Part shown: piece after piece, positions 10,701-21,171 of the stretch
Position numbering within the stretch: the stretch's first letter is position 1
How the letters are laid out: every line of letters starts with the position of its first letter
DNA from: Dendrophyllia cribrosa
Taxonomy: Eukaryota; Cnidaria; Anthozoa; Scleractinia; Dendrophylliidae
Reading direction: 5' to 3'
Assembly: GCA_024195265.1 (NCBI GenBank)
Contig: JAJLRJ010000011.1
Coordinates: 3,865,866-3,929,865, forward strand
Length of the DNA: 64,000 nucleotides
The notes under the pieces: generated by a model
What the model saw: only the letters and a program-made list of their open reading frames with translations
The model's database searches: none
Told to the model about the DNA's origin: nothing
Translations under genes and position numbers: made by a program

Positions 10701-13700
10701 GGGGGGGGGGGGGGGGGGTGGGGGGGACTAAATAATTTTTTTTTTTGCTACAAAAACGGGAGCGTATTGGAGAGGGAGAGCTTCATAGAGAATATATGAT
10801 AGTTAAAAACATGGTAATGGTGTTTTTGTCCTTTTATTCCCACCTGACGATGAACAAAGATAACAGAACCAAGAAGTTTCCATGTTCCACCCTGACGATC
10901 AAATCTCAAAACTCGGAGCAGGGGAAAAAATCTTAATATTCTGGAGGAAAAAATTGATTACTTTAGAATATAACCAATGATTATAAGAGACTACTGACAC
11001 TGTGGTTAAATTAGGTTAAGTCGTACACAAACCACAGGTGACCCACTCGGCTCGTCGTACACGAGCCACAGGTGGCCCACTCGTACGGAGCTTAACCCAG
11101 TTTCTGTAGCATGAAGCAACTAGGAATATTGCTACTCCCCCCTGGCTGGGATGCTAGTCCATTGCAGAATTACCTAACTGCAGCATTTTGTTGCTGGTAT
11201 CCATTTATACACCTGGGTGGAGCAGGGCACGAAATTAACTTTTTTCTCAAGGAGACATTTGGCTCCTAAATATTCCAAAGTGGTCGCCAAGTCCAAAATC
11301 CAAGTCCAAGATGGCGGATGTTGATGTTTCACTTTGTATGTTCGTGATGGTTCTGCTACAAACCTCGTCATTTGCACCGATTTACCCACCTTCAAGCTTT
11401 ACTTAATTGCACAATACATTAAGGTAGGATGAAACAAAAGGTCCTGGTCGCAAATTTGTCAACTAACTTTCGAATCTTGGTCACCAGCACGGAAAACTTA
11501 GGCGCATTGGCGACTGTATCAGGTGCAATTTCGTGCCCTGTGAAGAGAGACAATGTTGAGTAAAGTTTCTTGTGTAAGGAAACAACACATCACCCAAGAA
11601 CAGGCTGCAAACCTCCCACCATCATATCTGAAGTCCAATGCACTAACTACTTAATCAAGCATACATGGGTACATGTATTATTTTTCTTTTCCTAAATAAT
11701 ACATCTTGTCTTACCTAGTAGCTGCAGAAGTCGAAATGTTGCTGATCAGTGACACAGCCACGATTGAAGAAACAATAACTATCATATCTGTAAAGAGAGA
11801 ATAAACAATTGATGTCAAATTCAAATAATACTAGACTATGCATTTACCAAATCCAGACTGGGTTATTGTTTGTCTTCTGGGATAGGGGGGTTGGAATTCA
11901 CTGCTCTTCTGTATCTTCAAGAGTACTAAAGCTGTGACAATGAAACTTGATGGGTACAGTGAAAAATTTCTTAGCCAGACAACCCTCAGGACCAACTCTT
12001 ACTGTCTGCCTTAGAGAGGTGTCCTTCTTGTAGAGAGTTTAGTTACAAAAGAACAAGTGAAAAAGTGAAATCTCATCCGATTTCCTCCACTACTGTTCAT
12101 GTATATCCAAAAATCTACACTTCTAGACAGTCACATGATCTGATCAGGCTCATCAGAATCAGAATTCCATCATGATCTTTAAACAGTCACCATCTTGGAT
12201 CTCCATGATGACAGGAAAATGCCAGAATTAATGCAAAAGTAATTAAAACCAATAGAAGGATGCCAAAGTGATCTTAAACAGGGTTCTCCAGAGAAATTGG
12301 AGTAGGTTTATAAATTGAAAGTAGGCGGCACCTGGCACTTGAGTGCCCGAACGGCACGAGTATTTATTTATTTTTAGAAATAGTTTGGTAAACAAACCGA
12401 ACGGCTTGCCGATTGAAACATTTATTCTTGTACCTGGCACGGCGATTTTCGCTGGTCGCCGAAGCTTTCGGAGAACCCTGCTTAAAGTGTGAAAGATGTA
12501 AGCTATATACATGTATGGCTATCACAGCAATATAAATAGAAATTTGTTTGTGCACACCTATGATGGAATAGAGTTGTATAGCAAAACGCAATCTTCCTTT
12601 TATTCCTACATAAGCACTCCGACATCCTGCTGCCCACACTCGTACAATGTACTCCACTAGAAAAATAACTATTAAAATAATCTCCTGTAAAAGAAACAAA
12701 ATATAAAACAAAATATTTATTAATTTACTGGGTCAATTGGCTCATTATTGCCTTAACCTTACAATGATATTGTGGCATCTTGGACTAAATGTAGATCACC
12801 CATCGATTACTCCAATGGAGTAATCGATGGGTGATCTGCAAGTAATCGACCCTAGGGTCCCCCTCCATTACAGACTGTAGATCCCCAAGAGTCCTTCTCC
12901 TACATCCCCAAGAGTCCCTTCCATTACAGACTGTAGATCCCCTAGCCCCCCCCCCCCCCTCCTAGATCCCTTACTGTCCCACTGCCCCTCCCCTAGATCC
13001 CATAGGGTTCCTCCCCTAGATCCCCTACTGCACCCCCCCCCCCAAGATCCCCCACTGCCCTCCCCTAGATCCCCTAGGGTTCCTCCCCTAGGGTCCTTTC
13101 CCCATATCTGCCACTGAAGCATTACACTATAAGCTTAGGACTGAACCTAGAACCAATCATTTTGGACTTACCACAACTAATACTGGTATATGTAAAATAT
13201 CTTCAAAGTTTGTATCTTCTGTGTGGACTGTGCTCAGCACAGTTAAAATTAAACTTACGATAACAAGTATAAATCTGCAAACAAAACAAAATGACACCCT
13301 TAGCCCGGATCAAAGTCACAGAGCCAATATGAAACACATCCATTACAGATGATACATATTTTATGAAAAGGAGCATCTTGATTTGTCATAATAGCATAGT
13401 TAATAGAACAAACTGGTTATGAAACTCAGTCAGTCCTTTGTTATGTTTTTGTTCTCCATTTCTTTTGTTTGTTTGCCTTGACCCTGCACAAAACACAAAG
13501 GTATTGAAATGCATATGAGCAACTGACCAGTAGAAACATTTGGGCTCAACATTAAACAAAACAATGTGCAGGGTCACGGTTCATCCAACATAAAACAAAG
13601 CAGCTTTGTACACTCTTTTTGAAATTTGTTGAGCTTCATAACCAGTTTGTTCTGTTAACTATGATAATAGTAATAATATTATTATTTTAAAAACTATCAA

Positions 13701-16700
13701 CTTTATTTAACAGTAAAAAACTGAAAAACCTGTGATCCACTGACAACTATTTTTTGTTCTGGTTATGTGACACATCAAAATAAGAAAGAAACTTGAACAA
13801 AAATTTAAAGGGGTACCCAGTGAAACAAACTTTATCAGACAGAAGTGAAGTTTTCCTTAGCAACAGCCTTGTTGTTAAGATTATTTCCCCTTAAGTTGGC
13901 CAGGAAGTCTTCAACACTAATGCTTGCATGTATCTTTCAAGGTAGTTCACATTGTACTTCTGTAGTAAATTTCAGCAGCCAGATTATTTTCTCTTCGGAC
14001 CAGTGGGAAATTCAAAGCACCCATGGCATGTTCCAAATAAAGCAGAAAGCTCAAGTCTACAGTGTACATGTACAACGTTTGTGTTTTGCAAGCCACAGTA
14101 GAGAATAATAAAATTTTAAAAGCTATGAAACAATACCCATAATTATCTTTTCATTCTTTCTTTTGTCTGAATGCTAGTGTGATAATATATCAAAACTGAT
14201 GTTGAAATTGCATGTACATGAAATATGTCACAACTTTGGCATAAAATTAATGTAATGTAAATCTTGAATGTAATTTGAGCTCAGTCACACAATCTGACAC
14301 AAATAATTGTGCTCCTAAACAATTTTTCTAGTGTGCCTATAATTACATGTACAGATGTATGTCTTGAAATTGAGACGGGGTAGCACAAGTGCCCCCAAAG
14401 CCAAAAATAAACTTTGAGCCCTGAGGGAGCATTTGTTTAATATGTGAAATCCTAGGACCTATAACAGGGATTTTGTTGTACCTATCTATAAACGGGATTC
14501 TGTTGGAACACATTTTTGTGTTCTAATCATAGAACATTGTTATGCCAGGATGTTTTTGTTCTCAGTGATGAAAACAACTCTCAGCCACAAAGCAACAAAA
14601 ACAACTGAGATGGATCTGATAAAGCAAGGGAGTTAATTTAATAATAGTTTCTTGGTGTTGCGGATGGTGTGATCACCAAATGACGTAAAACAAAAGATTC
14701 AAAAGACACTGAACAATACCCACACCACAACACAAAAGCTAACCAACAATGGCTTCTGCAACACCAAGAAACACCCATTAAATGACATCAACAGCTCTGC
14801 CAGAATCTGCCAGAATGTCTCCAAGAGTCAATTATTATGGAGACATGTAATGTAGTCCTAACTTATGAGTCTCTCAACAAAATCCTATGGTGTGACCATT
14901 CAAATGAAACCTCTTCAGCAGTACTTTTGCATGGTACCATTTGCTCTAACTTTTGAGTCTGTTGATGAAATCCTATGGTGTGACCATTCAAATGAAACCT
15001 CTTCAGCAGTACTTTTACATGGCACCATTTGTTCTAACTTTTGAGTCTGTTGACGAAATCCTATGGTGTGACCATTCATATGAAACCTCTTCAGTAGTAC
15101 TTTTGCATGGTACCATTTGTTTTTCAGTATTTTACAAAATGAAATTTGTGATTTTTCTTGAATTTTAATTTTTGACACTCTTGGGGTTTTAACTTGCTTT
15201 GACCCATCAGCTATATCACACAGTATATATTTTAAGGGACCATTCAAATAAACACTATGGAGCAGTAGTTCCCTGCAGTGCTGTTTATTCTGATGTAAAA
15301 TTAATGGTACTTGTTTTTAAGTCTGTGTATGAAATCCTAAAGTATGATATCATTCAAATGAAAGCTATTCAACAGTACTCCTATGGTGCTGTTTGTAATA
15401 TAAATTTTCTAACCGTCTTGAGTCTGTGGATGAATATATTACATTTTGAACATTTCAACACATGTAAAATCTACTGAACACTCCTTTCTTGTGGTGCTGT
15501 TGATTATGCTGTACAAGGCGATTCTAAACTACAAGTCTGTGAATAGAAGTCTAATGTACAAGCATTCTCATGAAAGCTACTGAACAGTACTTTTGTGTGG
15601 TATGTTTAGAAATGCTGTATGAGATCATTCTTGATTTAGACTCTGTGAATAGAATCCTAAGGTCTAGCCATTGAAAGTTACTGAACAATACTTAATTTCC
15701 TGTGGTGCTGTTTATTATGCTGTACAAGGTGGTTCCAACGTTTACGTCTGTATGAATGAAATCCTAAAGTGTGACCATTCAAATGAAGGCTATTGAGCAG
15801 TACTTTCCTACGGTGCTGTTTATTGAATTGCATAGTACTGTACTTATGGTTTTTACTTTTGAGTCTGTAGGATTTTCAAATCAAAGCTACAGAGCAAAAC
15901 ATTTCTGTTGGGCTCCTTGTTTTCAAGTGCAATTTAAGAAAACTTGGCAAGCCTAAAAGGATATCTCCCAAACATATGGTATTGTATTTTAAGCAATCAG
16001 TACAGATGACCCAGATGACCTGGCCTGATCTACTGAGGATGGTAATCAGATTTTGAAGATTAAAAAACTCTGTTTATCACACAAATTGAATAAGAAAGGA
16101 ATTTGAGACTAAAAGCAATAATTATGCGAGACGGAAAAATAATAAACACTTTCCAACATTTTTAGCTGACTTAAACACCTGTCGTGTGTTTCTACTAAAC
16201 AGTATATACATTTTAATTTACCTATTTCATGAATAAACAAATTAATTTCACTATAGTGCAAGGGTGGTTAAAACAGGAAAGGGTAGTTGGGGTAGAATGC
16301 TTTTTGATGGAGTGATGTTTGTTTCTGTTGAAAATGATCAATTGCTGTCTATACAATAAATGACCAAACTATAAATCACATGTTAACAGTCTTGTAAATT
16401 CTAGGTGTTGTTAAACAGACACAGCAAGAGGCACAGATACATTTTTTTTAGCAATTTGCTTTAAAGATCTGTCATAGCAAAATCACTATCTATCATCAAA
16501 CAAATCACTTTTAAAAACAAAATTGAGTCCAAGATTTATCAGCTTCTGAAACTGTGCGTTTGAAACGTTTAAACTACAAAAAAACCTCTGGTGGTCTTAG
16601 CATGCATATATGCAAAAATATGTACAAACTACATGGAGTAAAAATAATGATTATTTTGCAATCAGTTGGCAATAATTACAAGTTAGTGATTGATAGATAA

Positions 16701-18157
16701 TTTGCACAGGTAATTCAATAATCTTTTTGACAACTTGGCAAAAAAAACTTTTCAAGACACACATACTGAATGTCTCACTTACATACACTGCTAATGGTGC
16801 AATATTCACTAAACGAAAAATAAAGATCTAGCTAATTGCCACATCTCTATAGTTACCATGATGTTGTAAAAACTCATATTCAAACAGGAAAATCTGTTTG
16901 GAGTCTCAAAGCTAAAACAAATGTATTGATCAGCATTTACAAAACGTCTTAAATGATCTAGCTAAATCATGACCAAGGATTAGTCAGACTGAGTTGGTTT
17001 TATGTCAAAACTGTCTAAGTGATTCAAGAATTAATGATCCCATGAGAGGAAAACAAATAACACCCGTCACATTTTCACCCACACTCAATAATAAAAGTGA
17101 ATAATTTAGCAAGAATACTGGAAATAATTTCTTTACCATCGATAAACATCGAGAATTGTTTTGGTTGGTTTTTAGCGAGAAAATTACAAAGCAAGTAACT
17201 AATTTATACCTCGGCGGATCGATTTTTAACCTCTCAACTATTGTAAACAATTCACAACGCCGCAAAATAATTCCTAATCTTGGATTATTGCTCACGCAAC
17301 ACTTATGAAAGAAAAGTTAGAACGCGTATTGGAAGAAAATAAAAGTTCGCAATGATCTAATTACTGTTTAATTTTAAGGCTGATTGAAATGCATTATCTC
17401 GATAAAACGGCCCGAAAATTTTGACAGCAAGCACGTAAACCACCTTCTGTTGCTCTCAAGAGGGGAAAATGAAAATAAATACTAATCAATTCCAAAAACA
17501 GTCATTTAACTCACTACGATTTCTGTAAAACATGGAACAGTGAAAAGTCGTTTAATCAAAACATTGAATTAGAACGCCATGACACCCCTGGGAAAATGCG
17601 ATCGCTCTGAAATGAAAACAGAAGTGAACACATTGTTGCGCATAAGAGCTGCTACAGAAGCCATGCCATCACACAAGAAGTGCTTGTACATTCAGTTCTC
17701 GCGCCAAAAGAGGTTAAAAAATCACATTAGGTTATAATCTATTCCCTTTCACATAATAAAATATTAATTTGCAAGAGACCAGCTACTAACATCAACAAGC
17801 TAAAGAAAGATTGGTGTACTGTACTTACAAAAGAGCATGATATGAGAACGAGAGAAACCCTCGCGGCATCTCCAGAAATCTAAAGCAATAGTTCTGTATT
17901 TTTCGATAGTCTTCGGGAAAAATCCCCCATCTTTTTCTTGTAAACCGTTCCCTGCGTTTTTCGTCTTTATCCCTGTGTCCATTTTGATGTATAAAATCTT
18001 CACTTTTCTTCGAAGTATGATTAAGTCTTCGCAATTGAACATTTTCTCCGGCCTCGTCTTGAAAGCAACTGGCGGAATGTTTGTCATTAAAGGAGGCACC
18101 AGCTCCAAGCATATCAATGCTTTCTCGTCGTAAATCTGCAGTCATGGGTCTAGTCAT
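4608..18157 (-). CDS. KCNQ: KCNQ-family voltage-gated potassium channel (Kv7), 3' end missing
   Basis: Six-transmembrane K+ channel subunit that forms tetramers in the plasma membrane; Kv7 channels give slow, non-inactivating K+ currents. Exons, minus strand, 5' to 3': 17829-18157, 13172-13274, 12558-12684, 11715-11787, 10844-10940, 9727-9852, 9485-9595, 8164-8259, 7377-7686, and tentatively 4608-4742. All joins keep frame with GT-AG borders. Exons 1-9 give 457 codons. Visible motifs: S2 [11 protein letters not shown] (about 155-165), S4 with R211, R214, R220, R223 and R226, [11 protein letters not shown] after S4 (the DRQGGTW form is closest to KCNQ1), filter TVGYGD (290-295), S6 [14 protein letters not shown], and an IQ-like helix A, LLQSYWR. 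P217 sits where other KCNQs have Gln. Helices B-D are not seen, and neither is a stop codon. An in-frame TGA lies two codons upstream of the chosen ATG. Confidence 0.93.
4760..6390. other. KCNQ intron or flank without recognised features
   Basis: A/T-rich, with no conserved exon and no strong repeat. Several ATG-initiated frames exist, but none resembles a known family. Confidence 0.4.
6399..6546. repeat. Foldback with purine/pyrimidine core
   Basis: The arm CACATGAAGGCATGGGGTGC is mirrored, with small mismatches, by GCACTCCATGCCTTCGTGTG. The middle is a G-rich to C-rich switch with a pure C run near 6484-6500. Confidence 0.75.
6795..7215. repeat. Repeat rich in GAGAGGTGATCACTTACGAG-type motifs
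   Basis: Variants of GGTGGTCGCTTACGAGAGGT and GGTGATCACTTACGAGAGGT occur at about 6850, 7090 and 7170. The opposite-strand form (AAATGACCACCC) opens the segment at about 6811. It is a terminally repeated non-coding element inside a KCNQ intron. Confidence 0.55.
7377..7686 (-). CDS. KCNQ: KCNQ exon 9 (helix A and proximal C-terminus)
   Basis: Begins [12 protein letters not shown], completing the IQ-like calmodulin-binding helix started in exon 8, then a basic, Ser-rich linker ([11 protein letters not shown]). Acceptor ACTTGAAG, donor GGTGAGA; 103 codons plus one base. Confidence 0.9.
8164..8259 (-). CDS. KCNQ: KCNQ exon 8 (end of S6 and start of helix A)
   Basis: Encodes [11 protein letters not shown] followed by [19 protein letters not shown], the most diagnostic KCNQ block. 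The basic run after S6 is the phosphoinositide-sensing region in the family. 32 codons, phase 0 at both ends, donor GTAACA. Confidence 0.97.
8425..8545. repeat. Interstitial telomere-like repeats in inverted order
   Basis: CCCTAACCCTAA-type repeats on the left face TTAGGG-type repeats on the right, separated by about 40 bp. The outer flanks are also inverted (GGACTACCC versus GGGTAGTCC). The unit is the animal telomere hexamer. Confidence 0.8.
8590..8795 (+). mobile_element. tRNA-derived SINE fragment
   Basis: ACTCGCCTCCCACCAATGTGG followed by AAGTTCGATTCCCAGACTC resembles the anticodon arm to T arm of a tRNA, with a pol III B box (GTTCGATTCC). A T-rich body follows (GTTGAGTTTGTTGTTGGTTC). 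The A box half is degraded. I recall similar SINE tails from coral DNA; this was not checked. Confidence 0.55.
8796..8936 (+). repeat. Single unit of the 134-bp CACTGACCCTCCCCTCTCCTAG repeat
   Basis: Matches the three-unit tandem array at 50.9-51.3 kb: ATGGGTAAGGCAG, CATTACATATC, GTTCACTGACCCTCCCC, TTTTGCTCCACTGACC and CACCCTCC are shared in order. Confidence 0.8.
8937..9323. mobile_element. Inverted-repeat MITE with 6-bp target duplication GGTGAT
   Basis: Ends CAGGGTTCTCA and TGAGAACCCTG are inverted copies. GGTGAT is present directly before (8931-8936) and after (9324-9329). 387 bp, no transposase. CAG...CTG ends suggest the hAT superfamily, in which 6-bp duplications are less common than 8-bp. 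Same family as 12279-12480. Confidence 0.85.
9485..9595 (-). CDS. KCNQ: KCNQ exon 7 (selectivity filter and S6)
   Basis: Encodes [16 protein letters not shown], the K+ filter, then the S6 segment SFFALPA with the PAG hinge split across the next junction. 37 codons, phase 0, donor GTAGGT, acceptor TGCAG. Confidence 0.97.
9727..9852 (-). CDS. KCNQ: KCNQ exon 6 (S5 and pore turret)
   Basis: Encodes [18 protein letters not shown], then AEKD and the pore-helix start SSFWWGV. 42 codons, phase 0; acceptor TTTTCAG, donor GTAAGT. Confidence 0.96.
10298..10318. repeat. Poly-G tract after a GGA-rich stretch
   Basis: Pure G run in a KCNQ intron, preceded by GGAGGAGGGGGAGGGGG at about 10260. Could form a G-quadruplex on the plus strand. 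Confidence 0.8.
10692..10727. repeat. Long poly-G tract
   Basis: More than 30 Gs with a single T, 120 bp from the S4 exon. It may mark a low-quality assembly point. Confidence 0.9.
10844..10940 (-). CDS. KCNQ: KCNQ exon 5 (S4 voltage sensor)
   Basis: Encodes [18 protein letters not shown] then [14 protein letters not shown]. The acceptor TTTTTTCCTCCAG (not the TTAAG nine bases downstream) restores the family length. The first Arg codon is split with exon 4. A Pro replaces the usual Gln between the second and third arginines. Donor is GTGGGA, a weaker form. Confidence 0.94.
11223..11540. mobile_element. Inverted-repeat element with CAGGGCACGAAATT ends
   Basis: Left end CAGGGCACGAAATT and right end AATTTCGTGCCCTG are perfect inverted copies. 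318 bp, no coding capacity. The flanks GTGGAG and TGAAGA do not match, so no target duplication is visible. Confidence 0.78.
11715..11787 (-). CDS. KCNQ: KCNQ exon 4 (S3)
   Basis: Encodes (D)[19 protein letters not shown] then SAAT; the Asp codon is shared with exon 3 and the following Arg with exon 5. Acceptor CTTTACAG, donor GTAAGA. Confidence 0.94.
12279..12480. mobile_element. Inverted-repeat MITE with 6-bp target duplication CTTAAA
   Basis: Ends CAGGGTTCTCC and GGAGAACCCTG; CTTAAA precedes (12273-12278) and follows (12481-12486). 202 bp. Subterminal GTAGGCGGC is shared with related sequence near 56.2 kb. Same family as 8937-9323. Confidence 0.85.
12558..12684 (-). CDS. KCNQ: KCNQ exon 3 (S2 and S2-S3 linker)
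   Basis: Encodes [20 protein letters not shown] then [15 protein letters not shown]. This S2 block with its acidic gating-charge partner and the GRLRFA linker is characteristic of KCNQ. 42 codons plus one base; donor GTGTGC. Confidence 0.96.
12793..12837. repeat. Perfect 45-bp palindrome
   Basis: Two 22-bp arms (AGATCACCCATCGATTACTCCA and its complement) around a single A. It adjoins the CCCTAGATCCC minisatellite. Confidence 0.92.
12845..13095. repeat. Minisatellite of CCCTAGATCCCCTAGGGTTCC-like units with C runs
   Basis: Diverged units containing TAGATCCC and CTCCCCTAG recur every 20-40 bp, interrupted by pure C runs at about 12945 and 13035. Confidence 0.85.
13172..13274 (-). CDS. KCNQ: KCNQ exon 2 (S1)
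   Basis: Encodes [20 protein letters not shown], the S1 helix, with VLST as in other KCNQs. The first codon (Leu) is split with exon 1. Acceptor TTTGCAG, donor GTAAGT. Confidence 0.95.
13290..14855. other. First KCNQ intron, no recognised element
   Basis: A/T-rich intronic DNA. Short frames, such as 13845-14108, show no family resemblance and no exon borders. Confidence 0.5.
14855..15190 (+). repeat. 88-bp-unit satellite element, three units, with conserved ends
   Basis: Three copies of the unit with GAGTCTGTTGATGAAATCC and GTGTGACCATTCAAATGAAA. Left boundary GGAGACATGTAATGTAGT, right boundary TATTTTACAAAATGAAATTT then TTCTTGAATTTT. Copies with other unit numbers and the same ends are at 20.1, 39.0 and 58.2 kb. 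Confidence 0.88.
15230..15900 (+). repeat. Degenerate array related to the 106-bp satellite (about seven units)
   Basis: CATTCAAATGAAAGCTA-like motifs recur at about 15240, 15352, 15450, 15563, 15666, 15775 and 15872, spacing 97-113 bp, with CTGTGxATGAAATCCTAA between them. Confidence 0.82.
15905..17820. other. KCNQ first intron, A/T-rich, nothing recognised
   Basis: No exon, RNA gene or clear repeat detected. The minus-strand frame at 17005-17295 lacks family resemblance. Confidence 0.5.
17829..18157 (-). CDS. KCNQ: KCNQ exon 1 (cytosolic N-terminus)
   Basis: 109 codons plus two bases. A polar N-terminus ([17 protein letters not shown]) leads to [16 protein letters not shown], the conserved pre-S1 block of KCNQ proteins. 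The ATG at 18157 is preceded by an in-frame TGA two codons upstream. Donor GTAAGT. Confidence 0.92.
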
Positions 18158-18559
18158 TGCTCAAACATATCATCACCACATGCACAAGAAGGAACTCAAA
18201 ACCAAGCGCAAGTTCCGCTAAACAAAACAATACAAGAGTAGATTATTCAACAAACTGCCAAACGACTTGAGTGAAGGAATGAGGCAAGTCACGTGGTATA
18301 CGCAGAATATAAGGTTCTGATTGGTTGTTAGCCATGGCGGGAAATAATATTTCACAATGATGACTTTGTATATTTCTAACAATTCTTTGCTATTATATTA
18401 AATAAAAAATTACTAATGCTGTATGAATATCAGCCGAATTTTCTTAACATTTTTAACTACATTGTATCAGGAGCCTAATTGTATTTAATTTTAGCTTTTA
18501 AACAAATATTTTTAACATTCTATAGCTAGGTATAAATTTTAACACATATTTACATATTT

Positions 18560-18654
18560 TATCTTTTTGTTATGCTTTCATAGTGCAGTTATACACGACC
18601 CCACAAGCTGTGCGTGCTTAAATAAAGGTTTTACATTACATTACATTACATTAA
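18560..18654 (+). mobile_element. 3' end of a LINE-type element with (TTACA)n tail
   Basis: TGTGCGTGCTTAAATAAAGG followed by four TTACA repeats has the shape of a non-LTR retrotransposon 3' terminus. The next foldback element inserts directly into this tail. Confidence 0.5.
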
Positions 18655-19030
18655 GGCACTGTCCACACGTATACGTTTACGTTCGTAAACGCATATTTTT
18701 TTTATCTAAAACGCTCCCGTCCACACGTATACGTTTACGTTCGTAAACGCATAAGTTTTTATGTGTTTAGGCCTCCCGTCCACACGAAACGCTAAAAATC
18801 TGCATTGAGCATGCGTAGATAAGGTATCTAAATCAGCGTTTACGAAAATATCCGTTTACGCTGTCCACACGTAAACGGATAAACGGCGTTTTCGAAAATA
18901 TCCACTTTGAAAAGCGTTTTCGAAAATATTCCGGGTGGCTGTTTTCATCGTTTACGTGTGGACGGGAGGCCTAAACGCATAAAAACTTATGCGTTTACGA
19001 ACGCTAAACGTATACGTGTAGACGGGGCCT
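18655..19030. mobile_element. Foldback MITE (GTCCACACGTATACG family)
   Basis: The left part ACACGTATACGTTTACGTTCG, repeated twice, is mirrored by CGTATACGTGT at the right end. CGTTTTCGAAAATATCC motifs fill the centre. No protein is encoded. Confidence 0.8.
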
Positions 19031-19135
19031 ATAAATTGCATTAGTTACCGTCATTATAACATCTTATCTAAATGTCAGTCCTTACGAGTTCCGGTCATTA
19101 CGCAAGCTATTTCTCTAGAAATTTTACCTCATTGT

Positions 19136-19172
19136 ATCTGAAGAAGGCTGGTTTGGCCAGCCGAAATACAGT
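19136..19172 (+). ncRNA. Hammerhead-like core without stem III
   Basis: CTGAAGA, a 6-bp stem (GGCTGG/CCAGCC) and GAAA follow the hammerhead order, flanked by TGTAT/ATACA pairing. No third stem or clear cleavage triplet is present, so activity is doubtful. A degraded relative (CTGAAGAAGGCTGG) is at about 19609. Confidence 0.4.
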
Positions 19173-20094
19173 ACACAAGAAAATAAAAATCTACTTCGTA
19201 TCGGTCTCTGTTTTTACATTATAATGGAAGCTATCCGGATAGGGTATGAACCATTAGATTTCTGGATCTGAGAGGGGGTGGGGAGATATCCTATAAGCCA
19301 ACTGTCTTGGAAAGATATCCTGCCTGCAGCGGCATACCAGCTAAAGGAAAACATTTCAAGTACAGACAAGACACCCACCCACCCCACCCCCCAACCACCC
19401 TTCCTCACCCCCTCAGAAGTCTATTAATTTCTAATACTTTAGAACGACCAACAGGATGAACAAACGGGATGAAATGTAAACTAATGCATATTTCGATTTT
19501 GTCATTATCTTCCACTATGTTGCGAAATTCTCCTTGCACATCTATTTATATACCAAATATTATATGACATCGGTAAATTTAGTAATATCTTGTAGACCTT
19601 GTACCTGAAGAAGGCTGGTTGGCAAGCTGAAACATTGTGCGAAACAATATATACGCTGCTGTCAGCTTTGATTTAAAGTCATTCTTCAATGCATGGTAAC
19701 ATTTTCACAAATCCTTGCAGGAATGATACCGTGTTACAGTGATACAATTCCATACTTGAAATTCGCCGCCTTTCTCGAGCATTTGTAATTAGTATGTCGG
19801 TTGTTATTCTAAGTTTTTATCTATGTACACAGATCATTATAATCTTGACGTCAACTCAAAGCCGTTAAAATTCTTTCAAGTTACAACCGCTCCCCAAGCA
19901 ACGAATCTAGTAATGAATATTTATATAATAACTGAGGAGACAGAAAAGCTTATTTCTCTTTTTAGAAAGCCAAAGAAGGCCAATCAGAACCTCAGTTTCT
20001 AAAATTCATAATGACTTCAAACTGAGTTTGCAAACTTAGCTTGCAAACGTAGTATGAATCGACTTGGGATCTGCGTTCCCAAGAGTCAGAAGAG

Positions 20095-20290
20095 TGCCAA
20101 ACATCAAAATTCAAGAAAAATCCCAAATTTCATTTTGTAAAATATTGAAAAACAAATGGTACCATGCAAAAGTACTACGGAAGAGGTTTCATTTGAATGG
20201 TCACACCATAGGATTTCGTCGATAGACTCAAAAGTTAGAAGTACACTTCATGTCTCCATAGCTGACTCTAGGAATAAGGGAATGCGCCTG
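20095..20290 (-). repeat. 88-bp-unit satellite element, single unit
   Basis: Inverted copy with one internal unit (TGAATGGTCACACCATAGG) between the same two end blocks, AATCCCAAATTTCATTTTGT and ACTTCATGTCTCCATAGCTG. Confidence 0.85.
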
Positions 20291-20650
20291 GGAATACCCT
20301 TACCGCCAGAAGAAGTTGAACTAAACTTATCGACTGATTAATATAATTTTTTGCTGTCGCTATTAAATCATTCAAACCCACTTTGTTGAAGTATTTTTGT
20401 AATTTTCCCGAATACAATCGAACCTCTCCTTACGGACACTTCTCTATTACGGACAGTGCTCTTGGTCCCGAAGGTAACAAAAATCTGTACACTTCCTGCC
20501 TATACGCCTATAACACGGACACCTCTGTAACAAATCAACTAAACTGCAAATACCGTGAACGATCTATTGCGTCACATTGGATCAACCCTTACGCAATTTT
20601 CCCTATCACGGCTCTCACGGCTCTTTCTAGAATGATTAGCGACATATATG

Positions 20651-21121
20651 CCCGGGGGGGGGGGGGGGGGGGGGGGGGGGTACTCCCATATATGAGCTAT
20701 ATAGGTATGTACCGCTGTGAAGGGTATGGTTTTCAGGCAGTTTAGTCTGGGATAGGGTATAGTAATCAGAGATTTTTGGCCTAGAATAGGGTACCATTTT
20801 CCGCGAAACTGATTAGTTGCGTGAAGAATTTAGTCGCTAGACAAGGTTTACTGGCAAATGGCATTAAAAAATCGGTACGGCGGGCAGTACGGCATTTTTA
20901 CTGACCCCTGTTAACTAATAACTGTGATAGTGAACGAGTTTCTGAAAAATAGCGAGTCTGGAATAGGTCTAGGATAGGGTAGGGTTTTTCAGTGTTTAGT
21001 CTAGAATAGAGTTGCAAAATGCAGCTAAAATGGTCTAGTATAGGTTAAGGATCTCAGAGTCCCAGCGGCACACCCCCACCCTAAAAATTTGCAGAGTACC
21101 CCCCCCCCCCCCCCCCCCGGG
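20651..21121. mobile_element. G/C-capped MITE with 8-bp target duplication CATATATG
   Basis: Begins CCCGGGGGG and ends CCCCCGGG. CATATATG flanks both sides (20643-20650 and 21122-21129). The interior has TACTCCCATATATGAGCTAT and TCTGGGATAGGGTATAG. A second copy is at 29.64 kb. 471 bp, no transposase. Confidence 0.9.
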
Positions 21122-21171
21122 CATATATGAGATAGGTGAAGTGTTACCGAGTCTCATTATGTTCTAGCTAC

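Noticed and set aside
10844..10931. Shorter S4 exon using the TTAAG acceptor
   Set aside because: It keeps frame but drops three residues and the second arginine of S4. The TTTTTTCCTCCAG site nine bases upstream gives the family length and both arginines.
14915..15247. 110-codon minus-strand frame in the 88-bp array
   Set aside because: It is the satellite unit read through in frame (88-bp units shift frame in each copy); no protein selection is visible.
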